Source: Micrococcales bacterium
Lineage (GTDB): Bacteria; Actinomycetota; Actinomycetes; S36-B12; UBA5976
Assembly (NCBI GenBank): GCA_024640585.1
Contig: JAHEEQ010000051.1
Span: 1 to 5,367 of the forward strand
DNA length: 5,367 nt
Direction of reading: 5' to 3'
A program made the position numbers and the translations under genes. Shown piece by piece: positions 1 through 5,307 of the stretch (positions are counted from its first letter, which is position 1; each line of letters opens with the position of its first letter). The notes below the pieces were generated by a model. It saw only the letters and a program-made list of their open reading frames with translations. It was not told the DNA's origin and searched no databases.

Positions 1-278
1 AACTGACCCACGTTTTTCTCTTCAGTACACAAGCAGTTAATTATTTTCAGACGCATTGGCGCAGACATTATTCGAAATGTCTCAGCAGCGATCTCAAACA
101 TTAAATCAACATTAGCACTGTTAACTGATTTGGGCAAAGTTTTTAATGGGCCGCTCTTTTTTGTAGTGCTCTTAGTCAGTTTGCGCGTAGTATTTTTGCT
201 AGCTACCTTCTCAGACGAAGCTGCTTTTTTGGCTGATATAGGCGCATCTAAAGATGTAATGTTTTTTTTTGACGCCAT
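1..278 (-). CDS. ArsR-family transcriptional regulator, partial (C-terminus beyond window), with long basic N-terminal tail
   Basis: I translated the minus strand by hand from the ATG at 278-276; 92 codons stay open to the window edge. Residues 1 to about 55 are low-complexity and rich in Lys, Ser, Thr and Ala (for example KKAASS, KSTTKK), so the tail is strongly basic and probably disordered. From residue 61 an ArsR/SmtB domain begins: FEIAAETFRIMSAPMRLKII, then CLC and EEKNVGQ. This matches helices 1-3 of the family (AAExFRxLSxPMRLxII...GEKNVxQLL), so the protein should be a dimeric winged-helix repressor; the DNA-recognition helix is cut off. An in-frame TAA lies three codons upstream of the ATG, so this is the first possible ATG of the frame, but the Shine-Dalgarno is poor. 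Cys82 and Cys84 lie in helix 2; the usual persulfide-switch position holds Asn81. The second ArsR gene lies 143 bases upstream on the same strand. Family assignment is good; the inducer is unknown. Confidence 0.8.
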   Translation of the reverse strand, partial: MASKKNITSLDAPISAKKAASSEKVASKNTTRKLTKSTTKKSGPLKTLPKSVNSANVDLMFEIAAETFRIMSAPMRLKIINCLCTEEKNVGQ

Positions 279-347
279 AAATAGTTAATTTTTGTACAGT
301 GTTGGGTGAACGGCTAGTGACAGATAGAGCAACAACTTAGACGATTG

Positions 348-382
348 TGTCAAAGCTGATTTAGCAAACAAATTGACTAAAT
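348..382 (-). promoter_or_regulatory. Candidate -35 box and inverted repeat upstream of the partial ArsR gene
   Basis: On the minus strand there is a perfect TTGACA (complement of 348-353). No good -10 box lies at the proper distance; the best is TCTATC at 19 bases. Just upstream of it, 359-364 and 377-382 form the dyad ATTTAG-N12-CTAAAT, which has the size and symmetry of ArsR-family operators. This could be a self-regulated promoter for the leftward ArsR gene, but the dyad does not overlap a convincing -10, so it is a weak call. Confidence 0.25.
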
Positions 383-421
383 TCCAGCAGCCTTTGGTCA
401 TAAGCCAAATTTTATTACTTT

Positions 422-718
422 TTACATTTGTTGGTACAAAGTCTGTATGACGGGCAATGCCCATATGCCTTCGAGTTGGTAATAAATATTTTTACCAACT
501 CTTCGCGTTGAAACAAGATTTTCTTTGCGCAAAACAGCAAGTTGTTGCGAGAGTGTCGGCTGAAAAATGCTTAAAGACTCTTCTATTTCACCCACACATT
601 TCTCGCCTTTTGACAGAAGAAAAATGATCATTAGCCTGTCAGGATTAGCGATCACCCTCAGCAACTTGCAAAGTTGATCTGACGCCTTCTGCATTTTTGT
701 AATTGAAACAGCCTTCAT
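422..718 (-). CDS. ArsR/SmtB winged-helix repressor, BigR/SqrR-like, lacking the redox cysteine pair
   Basis: This is a 98-residue protein of normal length for a minimal ArsR repressor. Helix 1 to 2 reads LLRVIANPDRLMII (residues 19-32), followed by GEKCVGEIEE (38-47). The recognition helix is QPTLSQQLAVLRKE (53-66), and the beta-wing is RRVGKNIYYQLE (72-83). These are the hallmarks of the BigR/SqrR/YgaV branch, whose members repress sulfide-detoxification genes and sense persulfides through two cysteines. Here the helix-2 cysteine position is Phe33 and the C-terminal LYC position reads LYQ (Gln96), so that switch is absent. The only cysteines are Cys17 and Cys41. I chose the ATG at 718 because GAGGGG lies just upstream (721-727 complement) and the family begins there; an in-frame ATG at 814 would add 32 unrelated residues. 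It probably acts as a dimeric DNA-binding protein; its target and ligand are unknown. It is in tandem with another ArsR gene to the left. Confidence 0.88.
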   Translation of the reverse strand: MKAVSITKMQKASDQLCKLLRVIANPDRLMIIFLLSKGEKCVGEIEESLSIFQPTLSQQLAVLRKENLVSTRRVGKNIYYQLEGIWALPVIQTLYQQM

Positions 719-720
719 TT

Positions 721-727
721 GCCCCTC
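721..727 (-). promoter_or_regulatory. Ribosome binding site that fixes the ArsR start at 718
   Basis: The complement reads GAGGGGC, followed by AA and then ATG. This is a strong Shine-Dalgarno match at proper spacing. It supports the 98-residue product over the longer upstream start at 814. Confidence 0.7.
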
Positions 728-868
728 ATTCAACACGTCAACATTGAATCTTACTTGTTCGGAAACCCAATTGAACATGAATCTACTGCAAAAAATAAAT
801 CCTCGCTTAGGCAATGTCCAGATTAGGCAGTGCTTTCAACTAATTCAAAATATTAAGGTGGTTGAATT

Positions 869-908
869 GCATTATGAAATTTGACATGCGACTTATGCAT
901 AGCTATGC
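869..908. repeat. Cluster of GCAT/ATGC half-sites with a perfect 12-bp palindrome
   Basis: Positions 897-908 read GCATAGCTATGC, a perfect palindrome. Just to the left, 869-889 forms a second dyad, GCAT-N13-ATGC, with a central AANTT symmetry. A further ATGCAT lies at 895-900. Five half-sites fall in 40 bases. A plus-strand TTGACA (881-886) followed 17 bases later by TATGCC (904-909) lies in the same place, so a regulator bound here could control rightward or leftward transcription. The binding protein is unknown; either ArsR protein is a candidate. Confidence 0.35.
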
Positions 909-1015
909 CCTTAGCTGAATCAATTACCGGTCACGGAAAAAATGCAACCGAATTTGCAGAATACGGAACTGTCGGATACAGCCTTGCGCAGAAGCTTAAA
1001 TTGATTAAAAAATAG
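905..1015 (+). CDS. Possible 36-residue small ORF or gene remnant
   Basis: The frame opens at ATG 905 and closes with TAG at 1013-1015. The product begins MPLAESITGHGKNATEF and ends KLKLIKK. It has an ordinary amino-acid mix, no signal peptide and no membrane segment. I do not recognise it. There is no Shine-Dalgarno before the ATG, which overlaps the 897-908 palindrome; an upstream in-frame TTG at 881 is no better. The reasons to keep it are its protein-like composition and its position divergent from the ArsR gene with a TTGACA upstream. It may be chance or the tail of a degraded gene. Confidence 0.2.
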   Translation: MPLAESITGHGKNATEFAEYGTVGYSLAQKLKLIKK

Positions 1016-1107
1016 TGGTCTAGTCTTAATGTAAGAAAGTTCGACTGCGTAATAGAGAGACGGACTACGCTTTAATGATGTATACAGTTTTGGGGAATGC
1101 CACGCTG

Positions 1108-1833
1108 TTAACTTGTATTACGTATGCAAGGAAAAATTCCTTGTGACGCATGAAACGATAGATTCTTTCCTCGTTTGTTTTCTGCGCTCACTAACTTACC
1201 CATTTGGATGTGTTTATCTGCAACATCGATTCGCCAATCATTTTTGTTACAGGTTGCTGATTTCTTTAAATTCAACTGCTCTCCAATTTCCCACATTTTC
1301 ACTTTATCTGTCTTGCCAAGACATTGACAAGCTTTGAACACGCTTAGTGACTTGTTAATTGAGTACGGAGAAATACGAGCCTTGAAAAAAGGCCAAATCG
1401 CAGGATTTATAGATAACAAGTCGCAACTGCAGGCATCAACAACTGCTGCTATGTCGTGAAATGTAAGACGAGAAAAATTTTGTGGAGCAAAATTCCGCAC
1501 TGAAATTTTGAACTCGTCTTGACTAGACTGATAGGTAAGCTCCAAGCCTGGCTCTAACTCAATACAGCCACAACCTAGTTTTCTCACCCCTGTTGCAATC
1601 CACCATTGTTCAAACGATAGGTTTTCCAAAGCGCCAAAAAGCTCATAAGTCTTGAATGATGCGTCGCTCATGAACATTCCAGTGCGGCACATCTGTACGT
1701 AATGCGGTGAGAGTTTTAATGCCTCAAACCAGGCCCCCAAGTAGCCACGACAAGCAAGTTCACAAACCCTGCCTCCACTTGTTTGGGGCATAGAAGTCTG
1801 TCCGGTATCAGAAATTGCTAAAAGGTTTTTCAT
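1108..1833 (-). CDS. Cysteine-rich accessory protein of an uncharacterised island-associated family
   Basis: The product is 241 residues if started at the ATG at 1833. The region from Tyr31 (YLGAWFEALKLSPHYVQMC) through YELFGALENLSFEQWWIATG (residues 63-82) resembles an uncharacterised family I recall beside integrases in proteobacterial islands, typified by Y..FGxV...F..WW...G. The C-terminus reads QGIFP (231-235), as such proteins often end in GxFP. There is no signal peptide or membrane segment, so it should be cytoplasmic. Eleven cysteines are present, including three Cys-x-Cys pairs (88/90, 135/137, 169/171) and Cys24-xxx-Cys28, which could bind a metal. The start is uncertain: the ATG at 1833 has only a weak AAGA upstream, a TTG at 1899 has no ribosome site, and an ATG at 1791 is also possible. 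It is divergent from the 342-residue gene across a 100-bp gap. Function is unknown; the family link is from memory. Confidence 0.65.
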   Translation of the reverse strand: MKNLLAISDTGQTSMPQTSGGRVCELACRGYLGAWFEALKLSPHYVQMCRTGMFMSDASFKTYELFGALENLSFEQWWIATGVRKLGCGCIELEPGLELTYQSSQDEFKISVRNFAPQNFSRLTFHDIAAVVDACSCDLLSINPAIWPFFKARISPYSINKSLSVFKACQCLGKTDKVKMWEIGEQLNLKKSATCNKNDWRIDVADKHIQMGKLVSAENKRGKNLSFHASQGIFPCIRNTS

Positions 1834-1933
1834 GTTTTGTCTTGAACAAAATATGAAATTTCTCAGATTTATTGCTTTTAGTCTTGAACTCCGCGTCAAT
1901 TCCGACCGGTTTTATCAACTTGAGGAATAAATC
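1834..1933. promoter_or_regulatory. Divergent intergenic region with 9-bp direct repeats
   Basis: This 100-bp gap must hold the promoters of both the minus-strand cysteine-rich gene and the plus-strand 342-residue gene. The word GTCTTGAAC occurs at 1839-1847 and again at 1881-1889, both preceded by a T-run. The two copies are 42 bases apart, close to four helical turns, so they would face the same side of the DNA. I see no strong -10/-35 pair in either direction, which fits promoters that need an activator, though this is inference. Confidence 0.4.
1922..1926 (+). promoter_or_regulatory. Ribosome binding site of the 342-residue gene
   Basis: GAGGA lies seven bases before the ATG at 1934. It supports this start codon and active translation. 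Confidence 0.65.
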
Positions 1934-2962
1934 ATGGAAAACACTAATACGCCACAAACCAACGGTCACACCCCAGTCGCAGTAGCTGCCCCAGTAGATG
2001 AGCTCGCATTCGGATTGCTGATGAATCGCACACTCGGCGGTTCTGCTAGCCGTCGTCCTAGCGACAAAAGCGCTAATGATGTCCAAGTCGACATGGTTTT
2101 GGGACAAGCGCAGAACCTTGCCAAGATGAACGATCAATACGTAGAAACGTACGTAGTTCGTGGAACTAAGGAGCTGTATTCCCTTCTAGGCGCGATTTAT
2201 AGCTATGCCTTGCAAATCAACGAATCCCCTTTGCGTGACCACATTCTTCAGCGTATGCGTGAACGACTGGAAGAAGAGCATGAAATCAAGACTCAGGTCA
2301 ACACTCCATGGATGACCACTGTTCTGCGATTCATCCTTCCAACTGATCGCCAAACTGCTTATTCATATTCGAAAGTTCTGCAAGTTGCACATGACGAGAA
2401 CCTCACTGCGCATGAGCTACCGAACTACATCAAGGAACGTGGTGGCATAGGAAAAATCACAGCTACAAAAGAAGAAGCTGAAGCAAGTAAGTCGATCAAA
2501 GAACACAAAGAAGCTAAAGCTGACATGTTGCGAAAGATTCTTTTAGCAAATGCTAAGCAGGCACAAACCGTAGTTCAAGTCGAAGAGAAGTTCGTAATCA
2601 ACACCGTATCTGAAGGAAAAAAGGAAGGATCGTTCGAATTCGCTATCTGTGTCAATCCAGGAGGAAATGAACGTCGTGTAGTGCGGTTCATCAGAGTTAA
2701 TGAAACCGTTGAAGCACAACTGCTTTCTTTAGTTGCTGAAGCAAGTCTCTCCGACGATTTAGCTGGCACCCAAGAAAAGCTGGATGTATTGCGTGAGAAG
2801 CTTGGAATCACATCTGGTTGGGGCATGAAGCCGGGTGACAAGGGCTATCAGCCAAGTGGATTACCAGCAATCAATGCATCTATTCAACCAGAAGTAATGC
2901 TCAACGCCCCAAGTCAATCTGATCATGTTGTTGCAGGCGTAGCCGTCAAAGTACCCGCCTAA
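1934..2962 (+). CDS. Accessory protein of unknown function (342 residues), first gene of the plus-strand pair
   Basis: I do not recognise a named domain. Residues 1-50 look disordered and rich in Asn, Thr, Pro and Ala. Residues 50-175 look like an alpha-helical globular domain with a patch ELYSLLGAIYSYAL (80-93), then a charged helix RMRERLEEEHEIKTQ (107-121), then a segment ending KERGGIGKI (167-175). Residues 176-205 form a highly charged, Lys/Glu-rich helix, probably a linker or short coiled coil. Residues 210-290 look mixed alpha/beta, and the last 50 residues are Pro/Gly/Ser/Ala-rich. There is no signal peptide or membrane segment, so it should be cytoplasmic. The layout (helical domain with an RGGI turn followed by a charged helix) resembles hypothetical proteins I recall near integrases, but I cannot name a family. 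It is followed after 52 bases, across a hairpin, by the 215-residue gene, with which it probably forms an operon. Confidence 0.85.
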   Translation: MENTNTPQTNGHTPVAVAAPVDELAFGLLMNRTLGGSASRRPSDKSANDVQVDMVLGQAQNLAKMNDQYVETYVVRGTKELYSLLGAIYSYALQINESPLRDHILQRMRERLEEEHEIKTQVNTPWMTTVLRFILPTDRQTAYSYSKVLQVAHDENLTAHELPNYIKERGGIGKITATKEEAEASKSIKEHKEAKADMLRKILLANAKQAQTVVQVEEKFVINTVSEGKKEGSFEFAICVNPGGNERRVVRFIRVNETVEAQLLSLVAEASLSDDLAGTQEKLDVLREKLGITSGWGMKPGDKGYQPSGLPAINASIQPEVMLNAPSQSDHVVAGVAVKVPA

Positions 2963-2967
2963 GAGAT

Positions 2968-2992
2968 TGATCCCCGAGTCACTCGGGGATCA
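2968..2992 (+). other. Intercistronic hairpin between the two unknown genes
   Basis: The arms TGATCCCCGAG (2968-2978) and CTCGGGGATCA (2982-2992) are perfect complements with a TCA loop, giving an 11-bp stem with six G-C pairs. It begins six bases after the stop codon of the 342-residue gene and ends 11 bases before the next gene's ribosome site. It lacks a following T-run, so it is not a standard intrinsic terminator. It may stabilise the upstream message, set the ratio of the two proteins, or bind a protein. Confidence 0.75.
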
Positions 2993-3003
2993 GCTCATTA
3001 CAC

Positions 3004-3008
3004 AGGAG
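3004..3008 (+). promoter_or_regulatory. Ribosome binding site that fixes the start of the 215-residue gene
   Basis: AGGAG lies six bases before the ATG at 3015. This near-ideal site rules against the in-frame TTG at 2967, which would lie at the base of the hairpin and add 16 residues encoded by it. Confidence 0.8.
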
Positions 3009-3014
3009 AAAAGC

Positions 3015-3662
3015 ATGAGTGAATTTCTAGGACCCCACGGACAAGCAACCATCATCTTGATGCGATCTCATTTTGACGGCGAACTGCCCAAGATGAAAGA
3101 TCTCAAAAAGTTATTGCATATTCCAGATGGCAAGTACTACAAGAGCGGAGGGAAAAACAGTTACGAAGTTAGCAGATTGCACAGATTGTTGATGACTCTG
3201 CAAGAAATTCGAGGTGAAGAAAGAGACTGGAATAAATCTCATAGCACCGACTACTTAGTCACTGTCGCAGAAGTTCATTCCAACCTATTCATGACTTTGA
3301 AATATACAGCTCAAGTTATTGACGGATTCAATTTGACTGATTCATCAATGACTGAATTGGAAAACTTGTTAAATAACTATGGACTAGTCTGCTCAATGCG
3401 GAATGACATAACTCATATGTGGGATGTCTTAAACCGTAACAGCGAGAAAGCAATCGAAAAAGGTTATAGCGACATTTCAATCTTGACGCCAGATGTCTCT
3501 ACATTGCAAAGCGTATTGAAAGGATACGGTGACGCTGAATATGCAAAAGCAGCCAAGGACATTCAGGATTGGTACGAAGCTCACCGATGGCAAGTGAAAT
3601 CTGCATCAAAGAATAAATCAACTAATGAAGATGATGAGACTGAAGCGACAGAAGTCTTGTGA
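3015..3662 (+). CDS. Accessory protein of unknown function (215 residues), second gene of the plus-strand pair
   Basis: I do not recognise this protein. It starts MSEFLGPHGQATIILM. Residues 20-75 are basic, with KMKDLKKLL (26-34) and a possible nucleic-acid-binding patch YYKSGGKNSYEVSRLHRLL (41-59). Residues 80-190 look mainly alpha-helical with Trp136, Trp186 and Trp192. Residues 197-215 form a Lys/Ser/Asn then acidic tail (EDDETE) that is probably disordered. There is no signal peptide or membrane segment. The start is set by a strong AGGAG site. It probably shares a message with the 342-residue gene, separated by a hairpin that could tune its expression. The recombinase gene follows after 133 bases. 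The joint arrangement suggests a role linked to the mobile element (excision control, maintenance or defence), but nothing in the sequence decides this. Confidence 0.85.
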   Translation: MSEFLGPHGQATIILMRSHFDGELPKMKDLKKLLHIPDGKYYKSGGKNSYEVSRLHRLLMTLQEIRGEERDWNKSHSTDYLVTVAEVHSNLFMTLKYTAQVIDGFNLTDSSMTELENLLNNYGLVCSMRNDITHMWDVLNRNSEKAIEKGYSDISILTPDVSTLQSVLKGYGDAEYAKAAKDIQDWYEAHRWQVKSASKNKSTNEDDETEATEVL

Positions 3663-3667
3663 GTTTT

Positions 3668-3696
3668 GCCCTGCGGAAAATTAAGAATTGCAGGGC
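3668..3696 (+). other. Inverted repeat after the 215-residue gene
   Basis: GCCCTGC (3668-3674) and GCAGGGC (3690-3696) form a 7-bp G-C-rich stem; inside it AATT-AAG-AATT can pair further. It begins five bases after the stop codon. It lacks a 3' T-run, so it may be a Rho-linked or message-stabilising hairpin and not a clean intrinsic terminator. It marks the likely end of the two-gene transcript. Confidence 0.5.
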
Positions 3697-3707
3697 CTAC
3701 TCAAAGA

Positions 3708-3737
3708 TTGTCTAAAAGCCACAGATCTAGCCATATT
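3708..3737 (+). promoter_or_regulatory. Weak candidate promoter for the recombinase gene
   Basis: TTGTCT (3708-3713) and CATATT (3732-3737) are separated by 18 bases; each box matches 4 of 6 consensus positions. It would give a leader of roughly 50 bases before the ATG at 3796. The call rests on position and partial matches only. Confidence 0.25.
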
Positions 3738-3795
3738 CGGTTGACTGCCCAACTTTTCAGAAAACACACTACATAAAACCTAACGAGTGTGAGTC

Positions 3796-5145
3796 ATGGT
3801 GCAAGCTCTTAATCCATCATCTGTTGAACGTCATCGTTCCGTCCCTTTGCAAGAGACGATTACAAGAATTCCTGGGTATCCAAGAAAACTTGTGATCTTC
3901 AAAATCCCAGCATCAAGCTACTGGTGGGTTCGCTACTACGCCGAAAAGCGCATCTACAAAAGGACAACAAAAACAGAAAGCAAACGTGAGGCACTTGAAG
4001 CTGCCAAGCGCTTTTATGACGATATTAACTTTCGCATGCGCGGTGGAAATTTTGAGGGCATTCCCAGCGATGTCAATGCTGCGGAAGTTGTTCCGTTCAG
4101 GAAGGTTTGCAAACTTCTTTTAGAAAGTGAACAGGCAAAAGTTGATCGCAAGCAGCAAGCTGAATTGACACTGAAAAATAGTGAGTTGCGCTTTGACAAA
4201 CTGATCCTCCCCTTCTTTGGGCACATGGACATCTTGACCATCAACTACAAAGTTCTAGATGAGTTTTTGCAAAAGATCTCTAAGCTCGAACCTAAGCTAA
4301 GTGTCTCGACAGTTAGCAACTACATGGGCCTTGTTCGCAAAGTATTACAACACGGTGCTCGACATGGATACCTCGAACACTTGCCGGAGTTTCCTAAAGT
4401 CGGCGTCGAAGATAGACCACGCGGATGGTTCAACGTTGGTGAGTACAAAACAATAACGAAAGTCAGCAAACAACTAGCTGGCAAACGAATGGAATGGCGC
4501 TATCACGGTGAAGCGGAAGAAAGCACCTACTTCTGCGAAGTTGGCGGGAGGCTTGGCCCGAATGATCGACTTATCAAACGATATGAGATGACAAAGGATT
4601 TGCCTGACCTAATCGTTTTCATGGTCAACAGTTACATACGTCCAACAGACATCAGGAACATGCAACATAAGCATGTTGAGATCATTCGACGTGAATGGAC
4701 GTACTTGAGGTTGACACTTCCACCAAGCAAAGGACACAGCTTTCCGATCACTACGATGCCTTGGGCTGTCAAAGTCTATGAGCGCATTTGCAGACGACAA
4801 GAACTTGAATTAGGCAGGCCCGTTAAACCTGATGACTATGTATTCATGACGCAGGCTAAGTCACGTGACAACGCCATGAAAAAATTAGCTAAGCAATTCG
4901 ATATCTTGCTCAGCATCACCAATTTGAAAGTCAGCAACATTGGTGAACCTAGGACTATGTATAGCCTTCGTCATAGCTGCATCATGTTCCGTTTGATGTT
5001 TGGAAGAGCTGTTGACACTCTGACCCTCGCAAGGAATGCCAGAACCAGCCCTGAAATGATTGATCGTTTCTACGCTGCCCCACTTCAGGGTGAGATGAAC
5101 GTTGGTGAATTGCAAAGCAAGCGCAGACCTCGCCCCTGGGAATAA
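3796..5145 (+). CDS. Tyrosine recombinase / site-specific integrase
   Basis: This 449-residue protein is complete and of normal length. Residues 28-85 (SYWWVRYY... basic) form an N-terminal arm-binding-like region. Residues 100-205 are the helical core-binding domain (PFFGHMDILTI; VSNYMGLVRKVLQHGARHGYL in two pieces). Residues 210-430 are the catalytic domain. Active-site residues are Arg282 in NSYIRPTDIR, Lys312 in PPSKGHSFPI, Arg392 and His393 in YSLRHS, and nucleophile Tyr426 in MIDRFYAAPL. The usual first His of the HxxR box is Tyr389, a common variant. The conserved LTLARNARTS and GEMNVGELQS segments match a proteobacterial integrase group I recall. It would cut and rejoin DNA at attachment sites, integrating or excising the element. 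The ATG at 3796 has only a weak GAG upstream. It reads toward the right edge and ends 131 bases before a terminator. All key residues are intact, so it should be active. Confidence 0.95.
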   Translation: MVQALNPSSVERHRSVPLQETITRIPGYPRKLVIFKIPASSYWWVRYYAEKRIYKRTTKTESKREALEAAKRFYDDINFRMRGGNFEGIPSDVNAAEVVPFRKVCKLLLESEQAKVDRKQQAELTLKNSELRFDKLILPFFGHMDILTINYKVLDEFLQKISKLEPKLSVSTVSNYMGLVRKVLQHGARHGYLEHLPEFPKVGVEDRPRGWFNVGEYKTITKVSKQLAGKRMEWRYHGEAEESTYFCEVGGRLGPNDRLIKRYEMTKDLPDLIVFMVNSYIRPTDIRNMQHKHVEIIRREWTYLRLTLPPSKGHSFPITTMPWAVKVYERICRRQELELGRPVKPDDYVFMTQAKSRDNAMKKLAKQFDILLSITNLKVSNIGEPRTMYSLRHSCIMFRLMFGRAVDTLTLARNARTSPEMIDRFYAAPLQGEMNVGELQSKRRPRPWE

Positions 5146-5175
5146 GCTCAATTTAAATGCGTTTCTTTGTTGTGT

Positions 5176-5222
5176 GCCCAGATGCATACGAGCGCTAAGC
5201 TTTGTCCATAGCTCATGCGGGC
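5176..5222 (+). repeat. Imperfect inverted repeat downstream of the integrase
   Basis: Left arm GCCC-(4 bases)-GCAT-(2 bases)-GAGC (5176-5193) can pair with right arm GCTC-ATGC-GGGC (5211-5222), giving 12 base pairs with two bulges and a 17-base loop. It lies 30 bases after the integrase stop codon, where attachment or accessory-binding sites are often found. It may equally be an RNA hairpin at the end of the integrase message. Confidence 0.35.
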
Positions 5223-5276
5223 ATCAAAAACGCCCTACAACGCACTTTTTACAAGAGGGGCTGGGCTGAGTAGCTG

Positions 5277-5307
5277 AACGCTAATAAAAACAAACGTAGC
5301 GTTTTTT
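5277..5307 (+). terminator. Intrinsic terminator downstream of the integrase
   Basis: AACGCTA (5277-5283) pairs with TAGCGTT (5297-5303) across a 13-base A-rich loop. The right arm runs into six consecutive T's (5302-5307). The stem is only 7 bp, but the shape and T-run fit Rho-independent termination of the rightward integrase transcript. Confidence 0.6.

Larger units (their letters stand above)
719..1107. other. Stretch without a confident gene between the ArsR gene and the cysteine-rich accessory gene
   Basis: This 389-base stretch contains the leader of the minus-strand ArsR gene, a cluster of GCAT/ATGC half-sites (869-908), and one doubtful short frame on the plus strand (905-1015). I found no convincing sigma-70 promoter for the ArsR gene; the best pairs match only 3 to 4 of 6 bases per box. 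The 1047-1070 stretch has a weak 5-bp dyad (GCGTA/TACGC). No tRNA, rRNA or CRISPR structure is visible. If an integrative element has a left boundary in this window, this is the likeliest place, but no boundary repeat was found. Confidence 0.6.

Noticed and set aside
393..413. Small plus-strand hairpin TTTGG/CCAAA followed by TTTT
   Set aside because: The stem is only 5 bp and mostly A-T, no plus-strand gene ends here, and on the minus strand it has no T-run.
719..814. Upstream in-frame ATG at 814 that would extend the ArsR repressor by 32 residues
   Set aside because: The added residues do not resemble the family, and the ATG at 718 has a strong GAGGGG ribosome site.
1113..1337. Plus-strand open frame of 74 codons
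   Set aside because: It lies antisense within the 3' end of the cysteine-rich gene, has no ribosome site and no recognisable motif.
1834..1899. TTG start at 1899 for the cysteine-rich gene
   Set aside because: No ribosome site precedes it, it would fill most of the divergent promoter gap, and the added residues carry no recognisable motif.
1808..2137. Minus-strand open frame of 109 codons
   Set aside because: It is antisense to the start of the 342-residue gene and spans the divergent gap; the protein looks non-native.
2575..2841. Minus-strand open frame of 88 codons
   Set aside because: It is wholly antisense to the 342-residue gene, with a Ser-rich composition typical of a shadow frame.
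2967..3014. TTG start at 2967 for the 215-residue gene
   Set aside because: The added 16 residues are encoded mostly by the hairpin, and the ATG at 3015 has an ideal AGGAG.
4014..5187. Three minus-strand frames antisense to the integrase (4014-4244, 4609-4800, 4885-5187)
   Set aside because: The integrase is certain on the plus strand, and these frames have no family motifs or ribosome sites.
895..5219. Similarity between 899-908 (ATAGCTATGC) and 5208-5218 (ATAGCTCATGC) as possible att repeats
   Set aside because: The match is about ten bases and needs a one-base gap; it is within chance expectation and the left copy is explained by the palindrome.
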